From Mixta tenebrionis (lineage in GTDB: Bacteria > Pseudomonadota > Gammaproteobacteria > Enterobacterales > Enterobacteriaceae): DNA of 64,000 nt. Where the stretch lies: positions 248,001 through 312,000 of the forward strand of contig NZ_VHQI01000003.1 in assembly GCF_006517625.1 (NCBI RefSeq), given 5' to 3'. Made by a program: the position numbers and the translations under genes. This document shows, piece after piece, positions 16,387-28,405 of this stretch (position 1 is the first letter of the stretch; each line of letters opens with the position of its first letter). The notes below the pieces were generated by a model. That model did not search any database, was not told the DNA's origin, and saw only the letters and a list, made by a program, of their open reading frames with translations.

Positions 16387-18975
16387 ATGGGTAAAGCTCT
16401 CGTAATAGTCGAGTCCCCGGCAAAGGCCAAAACGATCAATAAATATCTCGGTAAAGACTACGTGGTGAAATCCAGCGTCGGTCATATACGTGATTTGCCG
16501 ACCAGTGGCTCGACGGTGAAAAAGAGCGCTGACGCTAAACCAGCCAAAAAAGGCAAAAAAGATGAAAAGACGGCGCTGGTTAGCCGTATGGGCGTCGATC
16601 CCTGGCACGGCTGGAAAGCTGACTATCAAATTTTGCCCGGTAAAGAGAAGGTTGTCTCTGAACTAAAAGCGCTGGCGCAGGAAGCCGATCATGTTTATCT
16701 CGCCACTGACCTTGACCGCGAAGGGGAAGCCATTGCCTGGCACCTGCGGGAGGTGATCGGCGGCGATGACAAACGCTTCAGCCGCGTCGTGTTCAACGAA
16801 ATCACCAAAAACGCGATTCGTCAGGCGTTTGAAAAGCCGGGCGAACTGAATATCGACCGCGTTAACGCCCAGCAGGCGCGCCGTTTTATGGACCGGGTAG
16901 TGGGCTATATGGTTTCGCCGCTGCTGTGGAAGAAAATCGCCCGCGGCCTTTCTGCCGGACGCGTGCAGTCCGTCGCGGTACGGCTGGTGGTGGAGCGCGA
17001 GCGCGAAATCAAGGCGTTCGTGCCGGAAGAGTATTGGGAGCTGAGCGCCGATCTCACCACGCCGAAGGGCAGCGATCTGCCGATGCAGGTCACGCATCAG
17101 GGCGATAAGCCGTTCCGTCCGGTTAATCAAGAGCAGACGCAGGCGGCGGTCAGCCTGCTGGAAAAAGCGCGTTTTCGCGTGGAAGATCGCGAAGACCGGC
17201 CAACCAGCAGCAAACCGGGCGCGCCCTTTATCACCTCGACGCTGCAGCAGGCGGCCAGCACCCGTCTGGGCTTTGGGGTGAAAAGAACCATGGCGCTGGC
17301 GCAGCGGCTGTATGAAGCGGGGCATATCACCTATATGCGTACCGATTCAACCAACCTGAGCCAGGATGCCGTTGCGATGGCGCGCGGCTATATCGAATCC
17401 ACCTTCGGCGAGAAGTATCTGCCGAAAAGCGCTAACGCTTACGCCAGCAAAGAGAACTCGCAGGAAGCGCACGAAGCCATTCGTCCTTCCGACGTTACCA
17501 TTCAGGCTGAACAGCTGAAGGATATGGAAGCGGATGCGCAGAAGCTGTATCAGCTGATCTGGCGTCAGTTTGTCGCCTGTCAGATGGTGCCGGCGCAGTA
17601 TGACTCTACCACGCTGACGGTGGCCGCCGGCGAGTTCAGGCTGAAGGCCAAAGGGCGTATTCTGCGTTTCGACGGCTGGACCAAAGTTATGCCGGCGCTG
17701 CGCAAAGGCGATGAGGATCGTATTTTACCGGCGGTTGAGCCAGGCGACGAACTGAGCCTGCAGCAGCTCAATCCCAGCCAGCACTTTACCAAGCCGCCGG
17801 CGCGGTTCAGCGAAGCTTCGCTGGTGCGCGAGCTGGAAAAACGCGGTATCGGGCGGCCATCCACCTACGCGTCGATTATCTCCACCATCCAGGATCGTGG
17901 TTACGTGCGCGTGGAAAGCCGCCGTTTCTATGCTGAAAAGATGGGCGAAATCGTGACCGATCGCCTGGAAGAGAATTTCCGCGAGCTGATGAACTACGAT
18001 TTCACCGCGCATATGGAAGACAGCCTCGACCAAGTGGCGAATGAGCAGGCCGAGTGGAAGGCGGTGCTGGATCACTTCTTTGCTGATTTCAGCAAGCAGC
18101 TGGATCAGGCGGAAAAAGATCCGGAAGAGGGCGGCATGCAGCCGAACCCGATGGTGTTGACCTCTATCGACTGCCCGACCTGCGGGCGGGAAATGGGGAT
18201 CCGTACCGCCAGTACCGGCGTGTTCCTTGGCTGTTCCGGCTATGCGCTGCCGCCGAAAGAGCGCTGTAAGCAGACCATCAACCTGATTCCGGAAAATGAA
18301 GTGCTGAATATTCTGGAAGGCGATGATGCGGAAACCAACGCGCTGCGCGCGCGCCGCCGCTGCCAGAAATGCGGTACGGCGATGGATAGCTACCTGATCG
18401 ATAATCATCGCAAGCTGCACGTCTGTGGTAATAACCCCAGCTGCGACGGTTACGAAATCGAGCAGGGTGAATTCCGTATCAAGGGCTATGATGGTCCGAT
18501 CGTTGAATGTGAAAAATGCGGCTCTGAAATGCACCTGAAAATGGGACGTTTCGGCAAGTATATGGCCTGCACCAACGAAGAGTGTAAAAACACGCGCAAA
18601 ATCCTGCGTAACGGCGAAGTTGCGCCGCCGAAGGAAGATCCGGTGCCGCTGCCGGAGCTGCCGTGTGAGAAATCGGACGCCTATTTCGTGCTGCGCGACG
18701 GCGCGGCGGGCGTATTCCTCGCGGCCAACACCTTCCCTAAATCGCGTGAAACCCGCGCGCCGCTGGTGGAGGAGCTACAGCGCTTTCGCGATCGTCTGCC
18801 GGAGAAGCTGCGCTATCTTGCCGATGCGCCTGCTACCGACGATAAAGGCAATAAAACGCTGGTGCGCTTTAGCCGTAAAACGAAACAGCAGTACGTCAGC
18901 TCCGAAAAAGATGGCAAGGCGACCGGCTGGTCGGCTTTCTTCGTTGACGGCGCGTGGCGCATAACGGAAAAGTAA
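16387..18975 (+). CDS. topA: DNA topoisomerase I
   Basis: TopA relaxes negative supercoils behind polymerases. The 862-residue protein starts with the TOPRIM motif [20 protein letters not shown], has [13 protein letters not shown] for metal binding, and the active-site Tyr316 in [12 protein letters not shown]. The C-terminal part carries three zinc-ribbon-like modules with paired Cys: [18 protein letters not shown] and CEKCGSEMH with their partner cysteines. Length and domain order match E. coli TopA (865 residues). A strong terminator follows. Confidence 0.98.
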   Translation: MGKALVIVESPAKAKTINKYLGKDYVVKSSVGHIRDLPTSGSTVKKSADAKPAKKGKKDEKTALVSRMGVDPWHGWKADYQILPGKEKVVSELKALAQEADHVYLATDLDREGEAIAWHLREVIGGDDKRFSRVVFNEITKNAIRQAFEKPGELNIDRVNAQQARRFMDRVVGYMVSPLLWKKIARGLSAGRVQSVAVRLVVEREREIKAFVPEEYWELSADLTTPKGSDLPMQVTHQGDKPFRPVNQEQTQAAVSLLEKARFRVEDREDRPTSSKPGAPFITSTLQQAASTRLGFGVKRTMALAQRLYEAGHITYMRTDSTNLSQDAVAMARGYIESTFGEKYLPKSANAYASKENSQEAHEAIRPSDVTIQAEQLKDMEADAQKLYQLIWRQFVACQMVPAQYDSTTLTVAAGEFRLKAKGRILRFDGWTKVMPALRKGDEDRILPAVEPGDELSLQQLNPSQHFTKPPARFSEASLVRELEKRGIGRPSTYASIISTIQDRGYVRVESRRFYAEKMGEIVTDRLEENFRELMNYDFTAHMEDSLDQVANEQAEWKAVLDHFFADFSKQLDQAEKDPEEGGMQPNPMVLTSIDCPTCGREMGIRTASTGVFLGCSGYALPPKERCKQTINLIPENEVLNILEGDDAETNALRARRRCQKCGTAMDSYLIDNHRKLHVCGNNPSCDGYEIEQGEFRIKGYDGPIVECEKCGSEMHLKMGRFGKYMACTNEECKNTRKILRNGEVAPPKEDPVPLPELPCEKSDAYFVLRDGAAGVFLAANTFPKSRETRAPLVEELQRFRDRLPEKLRYLADAPATDDKGNKTLVRFSRKTKQQYVSSEKDGKATGWSAFFVDGAWRITEK

Positions 18976-18994
18976 CGTTGTCTTAATGACCAGA

Positions 18995-19020
18995 GGCCAG
19001 TCTTTGACTGGCCTTTATTT
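18995..19020 (+). terminator. topA terminator
   Basis: A perfect 8-bp stem (GGCCAGTC / GACTGGCC) with a TTT loop is followed by TTTATTTATT, 20 bases after the topA stop. Confidence 0.93.
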
Positions 19021-19063
19021 ATTGCGGGGGCGATAACATTATCGGCCTTTTCTCCCTCCGCCT

Positions 19064-19115
19064 TATAGCTAAAAGCTATACATCAGATTGAAAAATGTTA
19101 TAGTGGTTATAGTAT
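19064..19115 (+). promoter_or_regulatory. cysB promoter region with inverted repeat
   Basis: An inverted repeat TATAGCT-AAA-AGCTATA (19064-19080) lies just upstream of a candidate promoter TTGAAA (19088-19093), 16-base spacer, TAGTAT (19110-19115). CysB represses its own gene in enterics, so the repeat is a reasonable operator candidate, but it is not a recognised CysB consensus. Confidence 0.45.
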
Positions 19116-19154
19116 CACCTTCTGAATTTTCCTAACGCGATACCCGTTCGTTAA

Positions 19155-20201
<1,047 letters not shown>

Positions 20202-20697
20202 TAAACCACATAAATAAAAGGGAAATAAGGTCGCTGCGGCGGCCTTTTTGCTTTAATACCAGCCAATTGCACACTTTACAGAATCTTTATGATCATTTTG
20301 CTGTAAATGAAACATTCATCACATGTTTTTTTATTGTTATTAATTAAATGAGAAACAGAACACATTTTTATGCGGGCGCTTTTGCAGAGTGCCAGGACTA
20401 TTCTCATACTCAACTTAAAGCGAGCCGTAAGCGCAGGCGGCAGGCAGTATGAAGTTGTTTTTGTCTGTTATTCACTGGATCGGTTTGTGGGTTTTTGTGC
20501 AATATTTGACTTAAGGAGAGATGCGCCTTTGACAGGTTTGATAAATTATATTGATAAGTATTTAGGGCAACGATAAATTGTACTAATCGTTGAACTCAAC
20601 AAAAATAGCTGGATTTTTGGTCTTAAAATGTTTAGGATTTCTCCTAAAAGCTGATTGGTGTTAACAATCATTTTATTGAGAGTGATTATCAAAAACT
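20202..20697 (+). other. Intergenic region between cysB and ymiA
   Basis: About 500 AT-rich bases. It holds the cysB terminator at 20227-20249 and a 7-bp inverted repeat TTTAGGA/TCCTAAA with a 4-base loop at 20631-20648, about 50 bases before ymiA. A 68-codon ORF at 20370-20576 has no ribosome binding site and no family resemblance, and is not annotated. Confidence 0.4.
20227..20249 (+). terminator. cysB terminator
   Basis: An 8-bp stem AAGGTCGC / GCGGCCTT (one T-G wobble) with a 4-base loop is followed by TTT, 26 bases after the cysB stop. Confidence 0.8.
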
Positions 20698-20859
20698 ATG
20701 GCTATGAGAATATCAGTACAACCTGGCGTACAGAGCGGCACAAATAACGTAGCACGCAGCGGAATGAGCCTTCGTCGTAAAGCCTGGTTGGCAGTCTTTG
20801 CTGCTTCCGGCCTGTTCTGGATTGCTGTTGCATTACTGGTTTGGCAATTGTGGAGTTAA
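20698..20859 (+). CDS. ymiA: YmiA small membrane protein
   Basis: A 53-residue protein with a basic middle (SLRRKAWLAVF) running into one strong C-terminal membrane helix (about residues 30-52, ending VALLVWQLWS). The LRRKAWLAVF...ALFW-type pattern matches the E. coli small protein YmiA, which also lies between cysB and acnA. An alternative ATG is two codons downstream. It is followed by yciX after 2 bases, so the two are coupled. The function is unknown. Confidence 0.8.
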   Translation: MAMRISVQPGVQSGTNNVARSGMSLRRKAWLAVFAASGLFWIAVALLVWQLWS

Positions 20860-20861
20860 TT

Positions 20862-21026
20862 ATGTGGGAACAAGCAGTGCGTATTAAAACGCAGCCGGTC
20901 CGCAAATTAAAAACGGGCAGCTGCACGCCCAAGCCGCAGGAAAAAGTGGCGATCCCGCAAGAGTGGGCGCTTAGCGACGCTCAGCGCAGCTTTATTGAAT
21001 TAATGATGGACAGTAACAACAAATAA
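20862..21026 (+). CDS. yciX: YciX family small protein
   Basis: A 54-residue soluble protein (MWEQAVRIKTQPV...) with a conserved central segment TGSCTPKPQEKVAIPQEWAL and a C-terminal DAQRSFIELMM helix. These features and the place after ymiA and before acnA identify it as the YciX-type protein. GGAG about 6 bases upstream, inside the end of ymiA, indicates translational coupling. The function is unknown. Confidence 0.78.
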   Translation: MWEQAVRIKTQPVRKLKTGSCTPKPQEKVAIPQEWALSDAQRSFIELMMDSNNK

Positions 21027-21221
21027 ACCACAGTTACTGTCGGTAAATAAGTTATTAAAAATAACTGCTCAATCATTCCTTCCTGTTGATCGGTGACACG
21101 ATCGAGGCGTTTTAACCGCCTGAAAGATTTAACCAACCCGGCATTCGGCAGAATCTATTTAGCGACTTAAATAGATTCGATGTTCTGTGTCTTAATGAAT
21201 CGGAAATCGACCTGAGAGGTG

Positions 21222-21311
21222 ATGATGAATATTTCTCTGTTCTCATTTTGTAGTGCTTCCGCCTATTCACTGCTGGTTTGGATGGCTGCCGTCTGGCTGT
21301 TTATGCAGTAA
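21222..21311 (+). CDS. ymiC: Single-helix small membrane protein, probable YmiC
   Basis: A 29-codon ORF with a GAGAGGT ribosome binding site and two adjacent ATG codons. The product is one hydrophobic segment rich in Trp and aromatic residues (AYSLLVWMAAVWLFMQ), the usual appearance of enterobacterial one-helix small proteins. E. coli encodes the 31-residue YmiC in the neighbourhood of acnA. I assign the name from position, size and topology, not from sequence recall. A strong terminator follows directly, supporting a separate transcript. Confidence 0.55.
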   Translation: MMNISLFSFCSASAYSLLVWMAAVWLFMQ

Positions 21312-21342
21312 CCTCTCTCAGCTTTACCCCTTGTTTATCTGG

Positions 21343-21377
21343 CGCCCCGTTGGTTTACCGCGGGGCGTTTTGTTTTT
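21343..21377 (+). terminator. Terminator upstream of acnA
   Basis: A 7-bp stem CGCCCCG / CGGGGCG with an 11-base loop is followed by TTTTGTTTTT. It ends the ymiA-yciX-ymiC segment before the acnA promoter region. Confidence 0.9.
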
Positions 21378-21519
21378 CCTGCGCCGCCTCTGCACATTGC
21401 TTGCAACGACGATGTGTTGATTAGTGTTGTTATCAAAACGTTAACTTTGGTTTGTACTATCTTTAACGGAGACCTTGCCGTCTGGCAGGTTATTAAGAAC
21501 GCTATAAAAAGGAGGAGCT

Positions 21520-24195
21520 ATGTCGTTATCTCTGCGAGATATCAGCCAGGAGACACTGGACGTTGACGGGCAGCGCTATTATTACTATAGCCTTTCACGT
21601 GCCGCTCAGCAGCTGGGCGATCTCTCCCGCTTACCGAAAACCCTTAAAGTATTAATGGAAAACCTGCTGCGCTGGCAGGATGGAAGCTCCGTTACCGCTG
21701 AAGATATTCAGGCGCTGGCTGACTGGCAAAAAAACGCTCACGCCGATCGCGAAATCGCCTGGCGCCCCGCGCGCGTGCTGATGCAGGATTTTACCGGCGT
21801 ACCGGCGGTAGTGGATCTGGCCGCTATGCGTGAAGCGGTGAAGCGTCTCGGCGGCGAAGTAGCCAGAGTTAATCCGCTGTCGCCGGTCGATCTGGTGATT
21901 GACCACTCCGTTACCGTCGATCGTTTCGGCGATGATGACGCGTTTGAAGAAAACGTACGCCTTGAAATGGAGCGTAACCACGAGCGCTATGTCTTTTTGC
22001 GCTGGGGGCAGAAGGCGTTTGATAAATTCCGTGTGGTGCCGCCCGGCACCGGCATCTGCCATCAGGTGAACCTGGAGTATCTCGGTAAAGCGGTGTGGCA
22101 CGAAGAACAGGAAGGCAAACGCTTTGCCTGGCCGGATTCGCTGGTCGGCACTGATTCGCATACCACCATGATTAACGGCCTCGGCGTGCTGGGGTGGGGC
22201 GTAGGCGGCATCGAGGCGGAAGCCGCAATGCTTGGACAGCCGGTATCGATGCTGATCCCGGACGTTGTGGGCTTTAAGCTGACCGGCAAGCTGCGTCCCG
22301 GCATCACGGCGACTGACCTGGTGCTGACCGTTACCCAAATGCTGCGTAAGCATGGCGTGGTCGGCAAGTTTGTCGAGTTTTACGGCGACGGGCTGGACGA
22401 TCTGCCGCTGGCCGATCGGGCGACCATCGCTAATATGGCGCCGGAGTATGGCGCCACCTGCGGCTTCTTCCCCATTGACGGCGTGACGCTTGGCTATATG
22501 AAACTGACCGGCAGAAGCAGCGAACAGGTGGCGCTGGTGGAAGCCTATGCGAAGGCGCAGGGGCTGTGGCGTAATCCGGGCGATGCGCCGGTTTTCACCA
22601 GCACGCTGGAACTGGATATGGATGAGGTTGAGGCGAGCATTGCCGGACCGAAGCGTCCGCAGGATCGCGTTGCGCTGGGAGCGGTGCCGCAGGCTTTTCA
22701 ACAGAGCAACGAGCTGGAAGTCAACCATGCGCAAAAAGCGCACCGCCCGGTTGCCTGGTACGACGGCGAACAGCAGCATGAGCTGAGCGATGGCGCGGTA
22801 GTTATCGCCGCTATCACCTCCTGTACCAATACCTCTAACCCCAGCGTGTTGATGGCCGCCGGCCTGCTGGCGCAAAAAGCGGTGACGCTTGGCTTACAGC
22901 GTAAACCCTGGGTTAAGGCATCGCTGGCGCCCGGCTCTAAAGTGGTATCGGACTACCTGGCCACCGCGCGTCTGACGCCCTGGCTGGATAAGCTGGGCTT
23001 TAACCTCGTGGGCTACGGTTGTACTACCTGCATCGGCAACTCCGGCCCGCTGCCGGAAAATATCGAAAACGCCATCAGGCAGGGCGACCTGACCGTCGGC
23101 GCCGTGCTGTCGGGCAACCGAAATTTTGAGGGACGTATCCATCCGCTGGTTAAAACTAACTGGCTGGCTTCGCCGCCGCTGGTGGTGGCCTATGCGCTGG
23201 CGGGAAATATGAATATCAATCTGCAAACCGATGCCATCGGCGAAGATCACAGCGGTAAGCCGGTATACCTGCGCGATATCTGGCCTTCGCCGGAGGAGAT
23301 CACCGCGGCGGTGCAGCAGGTTTCCAGCGATATGTTCCTGAAAGAATATGCGGAGGTCTTTGACGGCACGCCGGAATGGCAACAGATTAGCGTCAGCGAG
23401 GCGGCCACCTACGACTGGGATGAAGGCTCGACCTATATTCGCCTGTCGCCATTTTTTGATGAAATGGAGAAAACGCCGCGGCCGGTTGCGGATATCAGGG
23501 GAGCGCGCATTCTGGCGATGCTGGGCGATTCGGTTACTACCGACCATATCTCCCCGGCGGGCAGCATTAAGGCGGAAAGCCCGGCAGGACGCTATTTGCT
23601 GGCGCACGGCGTCGAGCGTACCGATTTCAACTCCTATGGCTCGCGGCGCGGCAACCATGAGGTTATGGTCCGGGGCACCTTCGCCAATATCCGTATCCGT
23701 AATGAGATGGTGCCCGGCGTGGAGGGCGGCATGACGCGACTGGAAGCGGGCGGCGAACCGCTCTCTATCTATGATGCGGCGATGGCCTGGCAGCAGCAGG
23801 GCGTGCCGCTGGCGGTAATTGCCGGCAAAGAGTATGGCTCCGGATCGAGCCGTGACTGGGCCGCGAAAGGACCGCGCCTGCTTGGCGTGCGGGTGGTCAT
23901 CTGCGAATCCTTTGAGCGTATTCATCGCTCGAATCTGATCGGCATGGGAATTTTGCCGCTGGAGTTTCCGCAGGGCGTTACCCGCAAAACGTTGCAGCTG
24001 ACCGGCGATGAGCGGATTGATATAGAAAACCTGGCGGCACTGCAGCCTGGCGGCACGGTGAAGGTAACGCTAACGCGCCCTGATGGCAGCCAGCAAGAGC
24101 TGGCGACCCGCTGCCGCATCGATACCGGCAACGAGTTGACCTATTACCAGAACGACGGCATCCTGCACTATGTTATTCGCAATATGCTGAACTGA
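21520..24195 (+). CDS. acnA: Aconitate hydratase A
   Basis: AcnA interconverts citrate and isocitrate and is the stress- and stationary-phase aconitase of enterics. The 891-residue protein has the three cluster-ligating cysteines of the [4Fe-4S] centre: C435 in TSCTNTSNP, and C501 and C504 in [13 protein letters not shown]. The swivel domain with [14 protein letters not shown] and [17 protein letters not shown] follows. Start and length agree with E. coli AcnA (891). The AAGGAGGAG ribosome binding site is strong. A symmetrical terminator follows. Confidence 0.98.
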   Translation: MSLSLRDISQETLDVDGQRYYYYSLSRAAQQLGDLSRLPKTLKVLMENLLRWQDGSSVTAEDIQALADWQKNAHADREIAWRPARVLMQDFTGVPAVVDLAAMREAVKRLGGEVARVNPLSPVDLVIDHSVTVDRFGDDDAFEENVRLEMERNHERYVFLRWGQKAFDKFRVVPPGTGICHQVNLEYLGKAVWHEEQEGKRFAWPDSLVGTDSHTTMINGLGVLGWGVGGIEAEAAMLGQPVSMLIPDVVGFKLTGKLRPGITATDLVLTVTQMLRKHGVVGKFVEFYGDGLDDLPLADRATIANMAPEYGATCGFFPIDGVTLGYMKLTGRSSEQVALVEAYAKAQGLWRNPGDAPVFTSTLELDMDEVEASIAGPKRPQDRVALGAVPQAFQQSNELEVNHAQKAHRPVAWYDGEQQHELSDGAVVIAAITSCTNTSNPSVLMAAGLLAQKAVTLGLQRKPWVKASLAPGSKVVSDYLATARLTPWLDKLGFNLVGYGCTTCIGNSGPLPENIENAIRQGDLTVGAVLSGNRNFEGRIHPLVKTNWLASPPLVVAYALAGNMNINLQTDAIGEDHSGKPVYLRDIWPSPEEITAAVQQVSSDMFLKEYAEVFDGTPEWQQISVSEAATYDWDEGSTYIRLSPFFDEMEKTPRPVADIRGARILAMLGDSVTTDHISPAGSIKAESPAGRYLLAHGVERTDFNSYGSRRGNHEVMVRGTFANIRIRNEMVPGVEGGMTRLEAGGEPLSIYDAAMAWQQQGVPLAVIAGKEYGSGSSRDWAAKGPRLLGVRVVICESFERIHRSNLIGMGILPLEFPQGVTRKTLQLTGDERIDIENLAALQPGGTVKVTLTRPDGSQQELATRCRIDTGNELTYYQNDGILHYVIRNMLN

Positions 24196-24229
24196 GAAAA
24201 AAGCCGGGTAGAGAAACCCGGCTTTTTTA
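24196..24229. terminator. Bidirectional terminator between acnA and ribA
   Basis: The stem GCCGGGT / ACCCGGC with a 6-base loop is flanked by a run of A on the left and T on the right, so it can stop transcription of convergent acnA and ribA alike. Confidence 0.95.
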
Positions 24230-24233
24230 TCCG

Positions 24234-24827
24234 TCACGCTTTGGGCAGCAGATGGCCCATTTTTTCCGCTTTGGTATCAAGATAGTGAGCGTTTTTCGGG
24301 TTGCGCCCGACAATCAGCGGCACGCGCTCAACGATATTAATGCCGGCCTCGCTGAGGATCTCTACTTTACGCGGGTTGTTGGTCAGCAGGCGAACTTCGT
24401 CCACGCCCAGCAGCTTAAACATATCTGCGCACAGCGTAAAATCACGTTCGTCAGCGGCGAAGCCCAGATGATGATTAGCTTCAACGGTGTCGTAGCCCTT
24501 ATCCTGTAACGCATAGGCGCGAATCTTGTTCAGCAGGCCGATATTACGGCCCTCCTGACGATGATAAAGCAGAATGCCGCGGCCCTGTTCCGCAATCGCA
24601 TTCAGCGCCGCCTCCAGCTGAAAGCCGCAGTCGCAGCGCAGGCTGAACAGCGCATCGCCGGTCAAACATTCAGAGTGAACGCGCGCCAGCACGGCTTCGC
24701 TGCCGCTGATATCACCAAATACCAGCGCGACATGGTCGTGGCCGGTAGCCAATTCTTCGAATCCCACCATGAGGAAGTCGCCCCAGGGCGTGGGCAGTTT
24801 AGCTTCTGCCACCCGTTTAAGCTGCAT
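24234..24827 (-). CDS. ribA: GTP cyclohydrolase II
   Basis: RibA opens the riboflavin pathway by hydrolysing GTP. The 197-residue protein has the zinc ligands C54, C65 and C67 ([20 protein letters not shown]), the [11 protein letters not shown] segment and [10 protein letters not shown]. The start [18 protein letters not shown] matches E. coli RibA and has TGGAGAG upstream; the longer ORF upstream of it is rejected. Confidence 0.97.
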   Translation of the reverse strand: MQLKRVAEAKLPTPWGDFLMVGFEELATGHDHVALVFGDISGSEAVLARVHSECLTGDALFSLRCDCGFQLEAALNAIAEQGRGILLYHRQEGRNIGLLNKIRAYALQDKGYDTVEANHHLGFAADERDFTLCADMFKLLGVDEVRLLTNNPRKVEILSEAGINIVERVPLIVGRNPKNAHYLDTKAEKMGHLLPKA

Positions 24828-25057
24828 GTGACTCTCCAGAACCATCTTAGGTTGCGCTATCATCAAGCTAGCGCGTATTGGTCAGCTGACCGAAAATATT
24901 GTGAACTATTTTGCCATAACCCGTCCGAATACAGGTAATACGACGTGACGATTGATGCGATAACGCACGATTATCCATGTTGTTCTGGTTATGTTGTTAA
25001 TTTCTAAGCTATTATTAAATTCCAAACGGCAGTTTTCAATAACTATAAGGAAGAAAC

Positions 25058-25828
25058 ATGCTGGAGATAGCAAAACGCACGGCGTTAGGCGCGCTGTTAC
25101 TGTCGCTAATGCCGCTTGCCATATGGCTTTCCGGCTGGCAGTGGCAGCCCGGCGCCAGCGGGCCGGGCTTGCGCTTTCTGTTCTGGATGACGGAAACCGT
25201 GACGCGCCCATGGGGCATTCTCACCAGCGCGATCCTGTGCGCCTGGTTTCTCTGGTGCCTGCGCTTTCGCCTGAAGCCGGCGCTGCTTTTGCTGGCGATC
25301 ATGGTATCGGCTATTCTGGCAGGTCAGTATGCCAAGTCATTTATTAAAACGCTGGTGCAGGAGCCGCGCCCTTATGTGCTCTGGCTGGAGAAGACGCACA
25401 ACATTCCGGGCGATCGCTTCTATCAGTTGGATCGTCAGGCGCGCGGCGCGATGGTGCAGCAGCTGGTCGCCGATGATAACCATATTCCCTCATGGCTGAA
25501 GCGCCACTGGGCGTTTGAAACGGGTTTTGCTTTTCCTTCCGGGCATACCATGTTCGCCGCCAGCTGGGCGCTGCTGGGAATCGGCCTGCTATGGCCGCGC
25601 CGCCATCTGAAAACCGTCTGGGTATTAATGATATGGGCCGCAGCGGTAATGGGAAGCCGGGTGCTGCTGGGGATGCACTGGCCGCGCGATCTGCTGGTGG
25701 CGACCTGGATCAGCTGGCTGCTGGTGACGCTGGCCAGCTGGCTGACGCAGCGGCTGTGCGGACCGCTGACGATTCCTCCTGATGAGCAGCAGGAGATCGT
25801 CCAGCGCGAGCAGGAGAAAAAATCCTGA
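25058..25828 (+). CDS. pgpB: Phosphatidylglycerophosphatase B
   Basis: A 256-residue inner-membrane PAP2-family phosphatase acting on phosphatidylglycerophosphate, undecaprenyl pyrophosphate and related lipids. The three catalytic motifs are complete: K97-x6-R104-P105, P160-S-G-H163, and S200-R-x5-H207-x3-D211. Six hydrophobic segments are visible. The start has AAGGAAG. The gene is divergent from ribA and upstream of lapAB, as in E. coli. Confidence 0.95.
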   Translation: MLEIAKRTALGALLLSLMPLAIWLSGWQWQPGASGPGLRFLFWMTETVTRPWGILTSAILCAWFLWCLRFRLKPALLLLAIMVSAILAGQYAKSFIKTLVQEPRPYVLWLEKTHNIPGDRFYQLDRQARGAMVQQLVADDNHIPSWLKRHWAFETGFAFPSGHTMFAASWALLGIGLLWPRRHLKTVWVLMIWAAAVMGSRVLLGMHWPRDLLVATWISWLLVTLASWLTQRLCGPLTIPPDEQQEIVQREQEKKS

Positions 25829-25972
25829 TTGCAAAGCGCCTTTCAGGCCCCATAAATGAAACAGAAGAACAGGCTATCTATCATCGTGCTAAGTTAAGAC
25901 GATTTCTGATCAAGCATCGTTATAACATTTTTGGCATAATCTTTTGGCTTACACCGAATTACAGGATGACAT

Positions 25973-26278
25973 GTGAAATATTTACTGATCTTTTTATTGG
26001 TTCTGGTGATATTTATCATCTCCGTTACGCTCGGTACTCATAATGACCAGGTGGTGACCTTTAACTACCTGATTGCACAGGGCGAATACCGTATTTCCAC
26101 GCTGCTGGCTTCGCTGTTCGGCGCCGGTTTTGTACTGGGTTGGGCAATTTGCGGCCTCTTCTGGCTGCGGGTGCGCGTGGCGCTGGCAAATGCGCAGCGT
26201 AAGCTGAAGCGTCTGCAGCAGCAGACGGTACAGACTGAAAGCGTAACCCCGTCGCCGTCGACTGCCGTCAAGGAATAA
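25973..26278 (+). CDS. lapA: LapA (YciS) lipopolysaccharide assembly protein
   Basis: A 101-residue inner-membrane protein with two membrane helices (about residues 2-18 and 44-66) and a charged, coiled-coil-prone C-terminal tail. It matches E. coli LapA (MKYLLIFLLV..., QGEYRISTLLA). The start is GTG with AGGATG upstream, as in E. coli. It is followed by lapB after 6 bases. LapA works with LapB in the control of LPS synthesis and LpxC turnover, though its own role is less well defined. Confidence 0.94.
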   Translation: MKYLLIFLLVLVIFIISVTLGTHNDQVVTFNYLIAQGEYRISTLLASLFGAGFVLGWAICGLFWLRVRVALANAQRKLKRLQQQTVQTESVTPSPSTAVKE

Positions 26279-26284
26279 TTTTTC

Positions 26285-27454
26285 ATGTTGGAACTGCTGT
26301 TTCTGTTACTGCCCGTGGCCGCGGCCTATGGCTGGTACATGGGGCGCAGAAGTGCGCAGCAGGATAAACAGCAGGAAGCCAACCGCCTGTCGCGTGACTA
26401 TGTCGCAGGCGTAAACTTTCTGCTGTCAAACCAGCAAGACAAAGCGGTGGATCTCTTTCTTGATATGCTGAAAGAGGATAGCGGCACGGTAGAGGCGCAC
26501 CTGACGCTGGGCAATCTGTTCCGTTCGCGCGGCGAGGTCGATCGCGCTATTCGTATCCACCAGTCGCTGATGGAAAGCGCGTCGCTGAACTATGAGCAGC
26601 GGCTGCTGGCGGTACAGCAGCTGGGACGCGATTATATGGCGGCGGGGCTTTACGATCGTGCCGAAGAGATGTTCGGCCAGCTGACGGATGAAACCGATTT
26701 TCGCCTTAGTGCGCTGCAGCAGCTGTTATTGATCTATCAGGCGACCAGCGAGTGGCAGAAAGCCATCGACACGGCGGAAAAGCTGGTTAAGCTGGGGAAA
26801 GACCGTCACCAAATGGAGATCGCGCACTTTTATTGTGAGCTGGCGCTGCAGGCGATGAGCAGCGACGATCTCGATCGCGCCCTGAACCTGTTGAAAAAGG
26901 GGGAGGCCGCCGATCGGCAGAGCGCCCGCGTCTCTATTATGATGGGGCGTATTTTTATGGCGAAGGGCGACTACGCGCGCGCCGCCGACCATCTGCAGCG
27001 CGTCATCGAACAGGATAAAGAGCTGGTCAGCGAAACGCTGGAGATGCTGGAGAGTTGTTATCAGCATCTGGGGCAGCCGGCGGCCTGGGCCGACTATCTG
27101 CGCCGCTGCGTGGAAGAGAATACCGGCGCGCAGGCCGAGCTTTATCTGGCCGACGTGCTGGAGCGCGAAGAGGGCGCCGAAATGGCGCAGGTTTATATAA
27201 ACCGCCAGCTGCAGCGCCATCCCACTATGCGCGTTTTTCATCGCCTGATGGATTTCCATCTGCACGAGGCGGAAGATGGCCGGGCAAAAGAAAGCCTGAT
27301 GGTGCTGCGCGATATGGTTGGCGAGCAAATTCGTACCAAGCCGCGCTACCGCTGCCAAAAATGCGGATTTACCGCTCACGCGCTTTACTGGCACTGCCCA
27401 TCCTGTCGCGCCTGGTCTTCCGTTAAGCCAATCCGCGGCCTGGACGGACAGTAG
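26285..27454 (+). CDS. lapB: LapB (YciM) lipopolysaccharide assembly protein
   Basis: LapB is an inner-membrane-anchored TPR protein that delivers LpxC to FtsH and so limits LPS synthesis; in E. coli it also contacts the LPS transport machinery. The 389-residue protein has one N-terminal membrane helix (residues 2-18), about nine TPR units and a C-terminal rubredoxin-type zinc ribbon with C357, C360, C371 and C374 (CQKCGF ... CPSC). It is near identical to the E. coli protein and in operon with lapA. Confidence 0.97.
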   Translation: MLELLFLLLPVAAAYGWYMGRRSAQQDKQQEANRLSRDYVAGVNFLLSNQQDKAVDLFLDMLKEDSGTVEAHLTLGNLFRSRGEVDRAIRIHQSLMESASLNYEQRLLAVQQLGRDYMAAGLYDRAEEMFGQLTDETDFRLSALQQLLLIYQATSEWQKAIDTAEKLVKLGKDRHQMEIAHFYCELALQAMSSDDLDRALNLLKKGEAADRQSARVSIMMGRIFMAKGDYARAADHLQRVIEQDKELVSETLEMLESCYQHLGQPAAWADYLRRCVEENTGAQAELYLADVLEREEGAEMAQVYINRQLQRHPTMRVFHRLMDFHLHEAEDGRAKESLMVLRDMVGEQIRTKPRYRCQKCGFTAHALYWHCPSCRAWSSVKPIRGLDGQ

Positions 27455-27682
27455 GCCGTCCGCGCCCGCAATGGGCTAATCAGCCGTGGGTGAACCGCCT
27501 TTTAGTTACAACATACTAAAAAAATAAAAACTCCAGGCCGCCTCGCCTTAGGTGTAAAGGCGCAGCAGGAAAAGAATGGCGGAGCGGGGAGAGGGTTAAG
27601 GCTGTTTTCCACCGCGTTGCGCAGGTAAAATGGCAGCGTTTTCTCCTGCGCCTTGCGCCGCTTATAAGTTGAAGGAATAGCC

Positions 27683-28405
27683 ATGTCTCAACCTCAAAAC
27701 CTCATCGACTCGCCCGTTTTAGTGGCGCTGGATTATGCCGATCGCGATCGCGCGCTGGCCTTTGTTGACCGTATCGATCCCCGTAGCTGTCGGCTTAAAG
27801 TCGGCAAAGAGATGTTTACGCTGTTCGGGCCGCAGTTGGTTCGCGATCTGCATCAGCGCGGTTTTGAGGTATTCCTCGATCTGAAATTTCACGATATTCC
27901 TAACACCGTCGCCCACGCGGTGGCCGCCGCGGCCGACCTTGGCGTCTGGATGGTTAACGTTCACGCCAGCGGCGGGGCGCGCATGATGACGGCCGCCCGC
28001 GAGGCGTTACATAGCTTTGGCGCCCAGGCGCCGCTGTTAATTGCGGTCACGGTGTTGACCAGTATGGAAGCCGCCGATCTGCATGATATCGGCATCACGA
28101 CGACGCCGGCGGAGCATGCGGCGCGGCTGGCGCGTTTGACGCAGCAGTGCGGGCTGGACGGCGTGGTTTGCTCCGCCCATGAGGCGATAACGCTGAAACA
28201 GCAGCTGGGCCAGGCGTTTCAGCTGGTAACGCCCGGTATCCGCCCGGCAGGCAGCGACGCGGGCGATCAGCGTCGTATTATGACGCCGCTACAGGCGCAG
28301 CAGGCGGGCGTCGACTATATGGTGATCGGGCGTCCGATTACTCAGTCAGCCGATCCATCCGCCACCCTGCAGGCCATCCTTGCTTCATTGCAGGAGGGGG
28401 CATGA
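27683..28405 (+). CDS. pyrF: Orotidine 5'-phosphate decarboxylase
   Basis: PyrF makes UMP from OMP, the last step of de novo pyrimidine synthesis. The 240-residue protein has the catalytic D-x-K-x-x-D array in [11 protein letters not shown] (D66, K68, D71) and the phosphate-binding [16 protein letters not shown] and VIGRPIT segments. GAAGGAA precedes the ATG. Its stop overlaps the yciH start (ATGA). Confidence 0.97.
   Translation: MSQPQNLIDSPVLVALDYADRDRALAFVDRIDPRSCRLKVGKEMFTLFGPQLVRDLHQRGFEVFLDLKFHDIPNTVAHAVAAAADLGVWMVNVHASGGARMMTAAREALHSFGAQAPLLIAVTVLTSMEAADLHDIGITTTPAEHAARLARLTQQCGLDGVVCSAHEAITLKQQLGQAFQLVTPGIRPAGSDAGDQRRIMTPLQAQQAGVDYMVIGRPITQSADPSATLQAILASLQEGA

Noticed and set aside
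20370-20576. A 68-codon ORF between cysB and ymiA
   Set aside because: There is no ribosome binding site or family resemblance, and relatives have no gene there as far as I recall.
27502-27684. A 60-codon minus-strand ORF ahead of pyrF
   Set aside because: It covers the pyrF promoter region, has no family match, and such short ORFs are frequent on this strand by chance.
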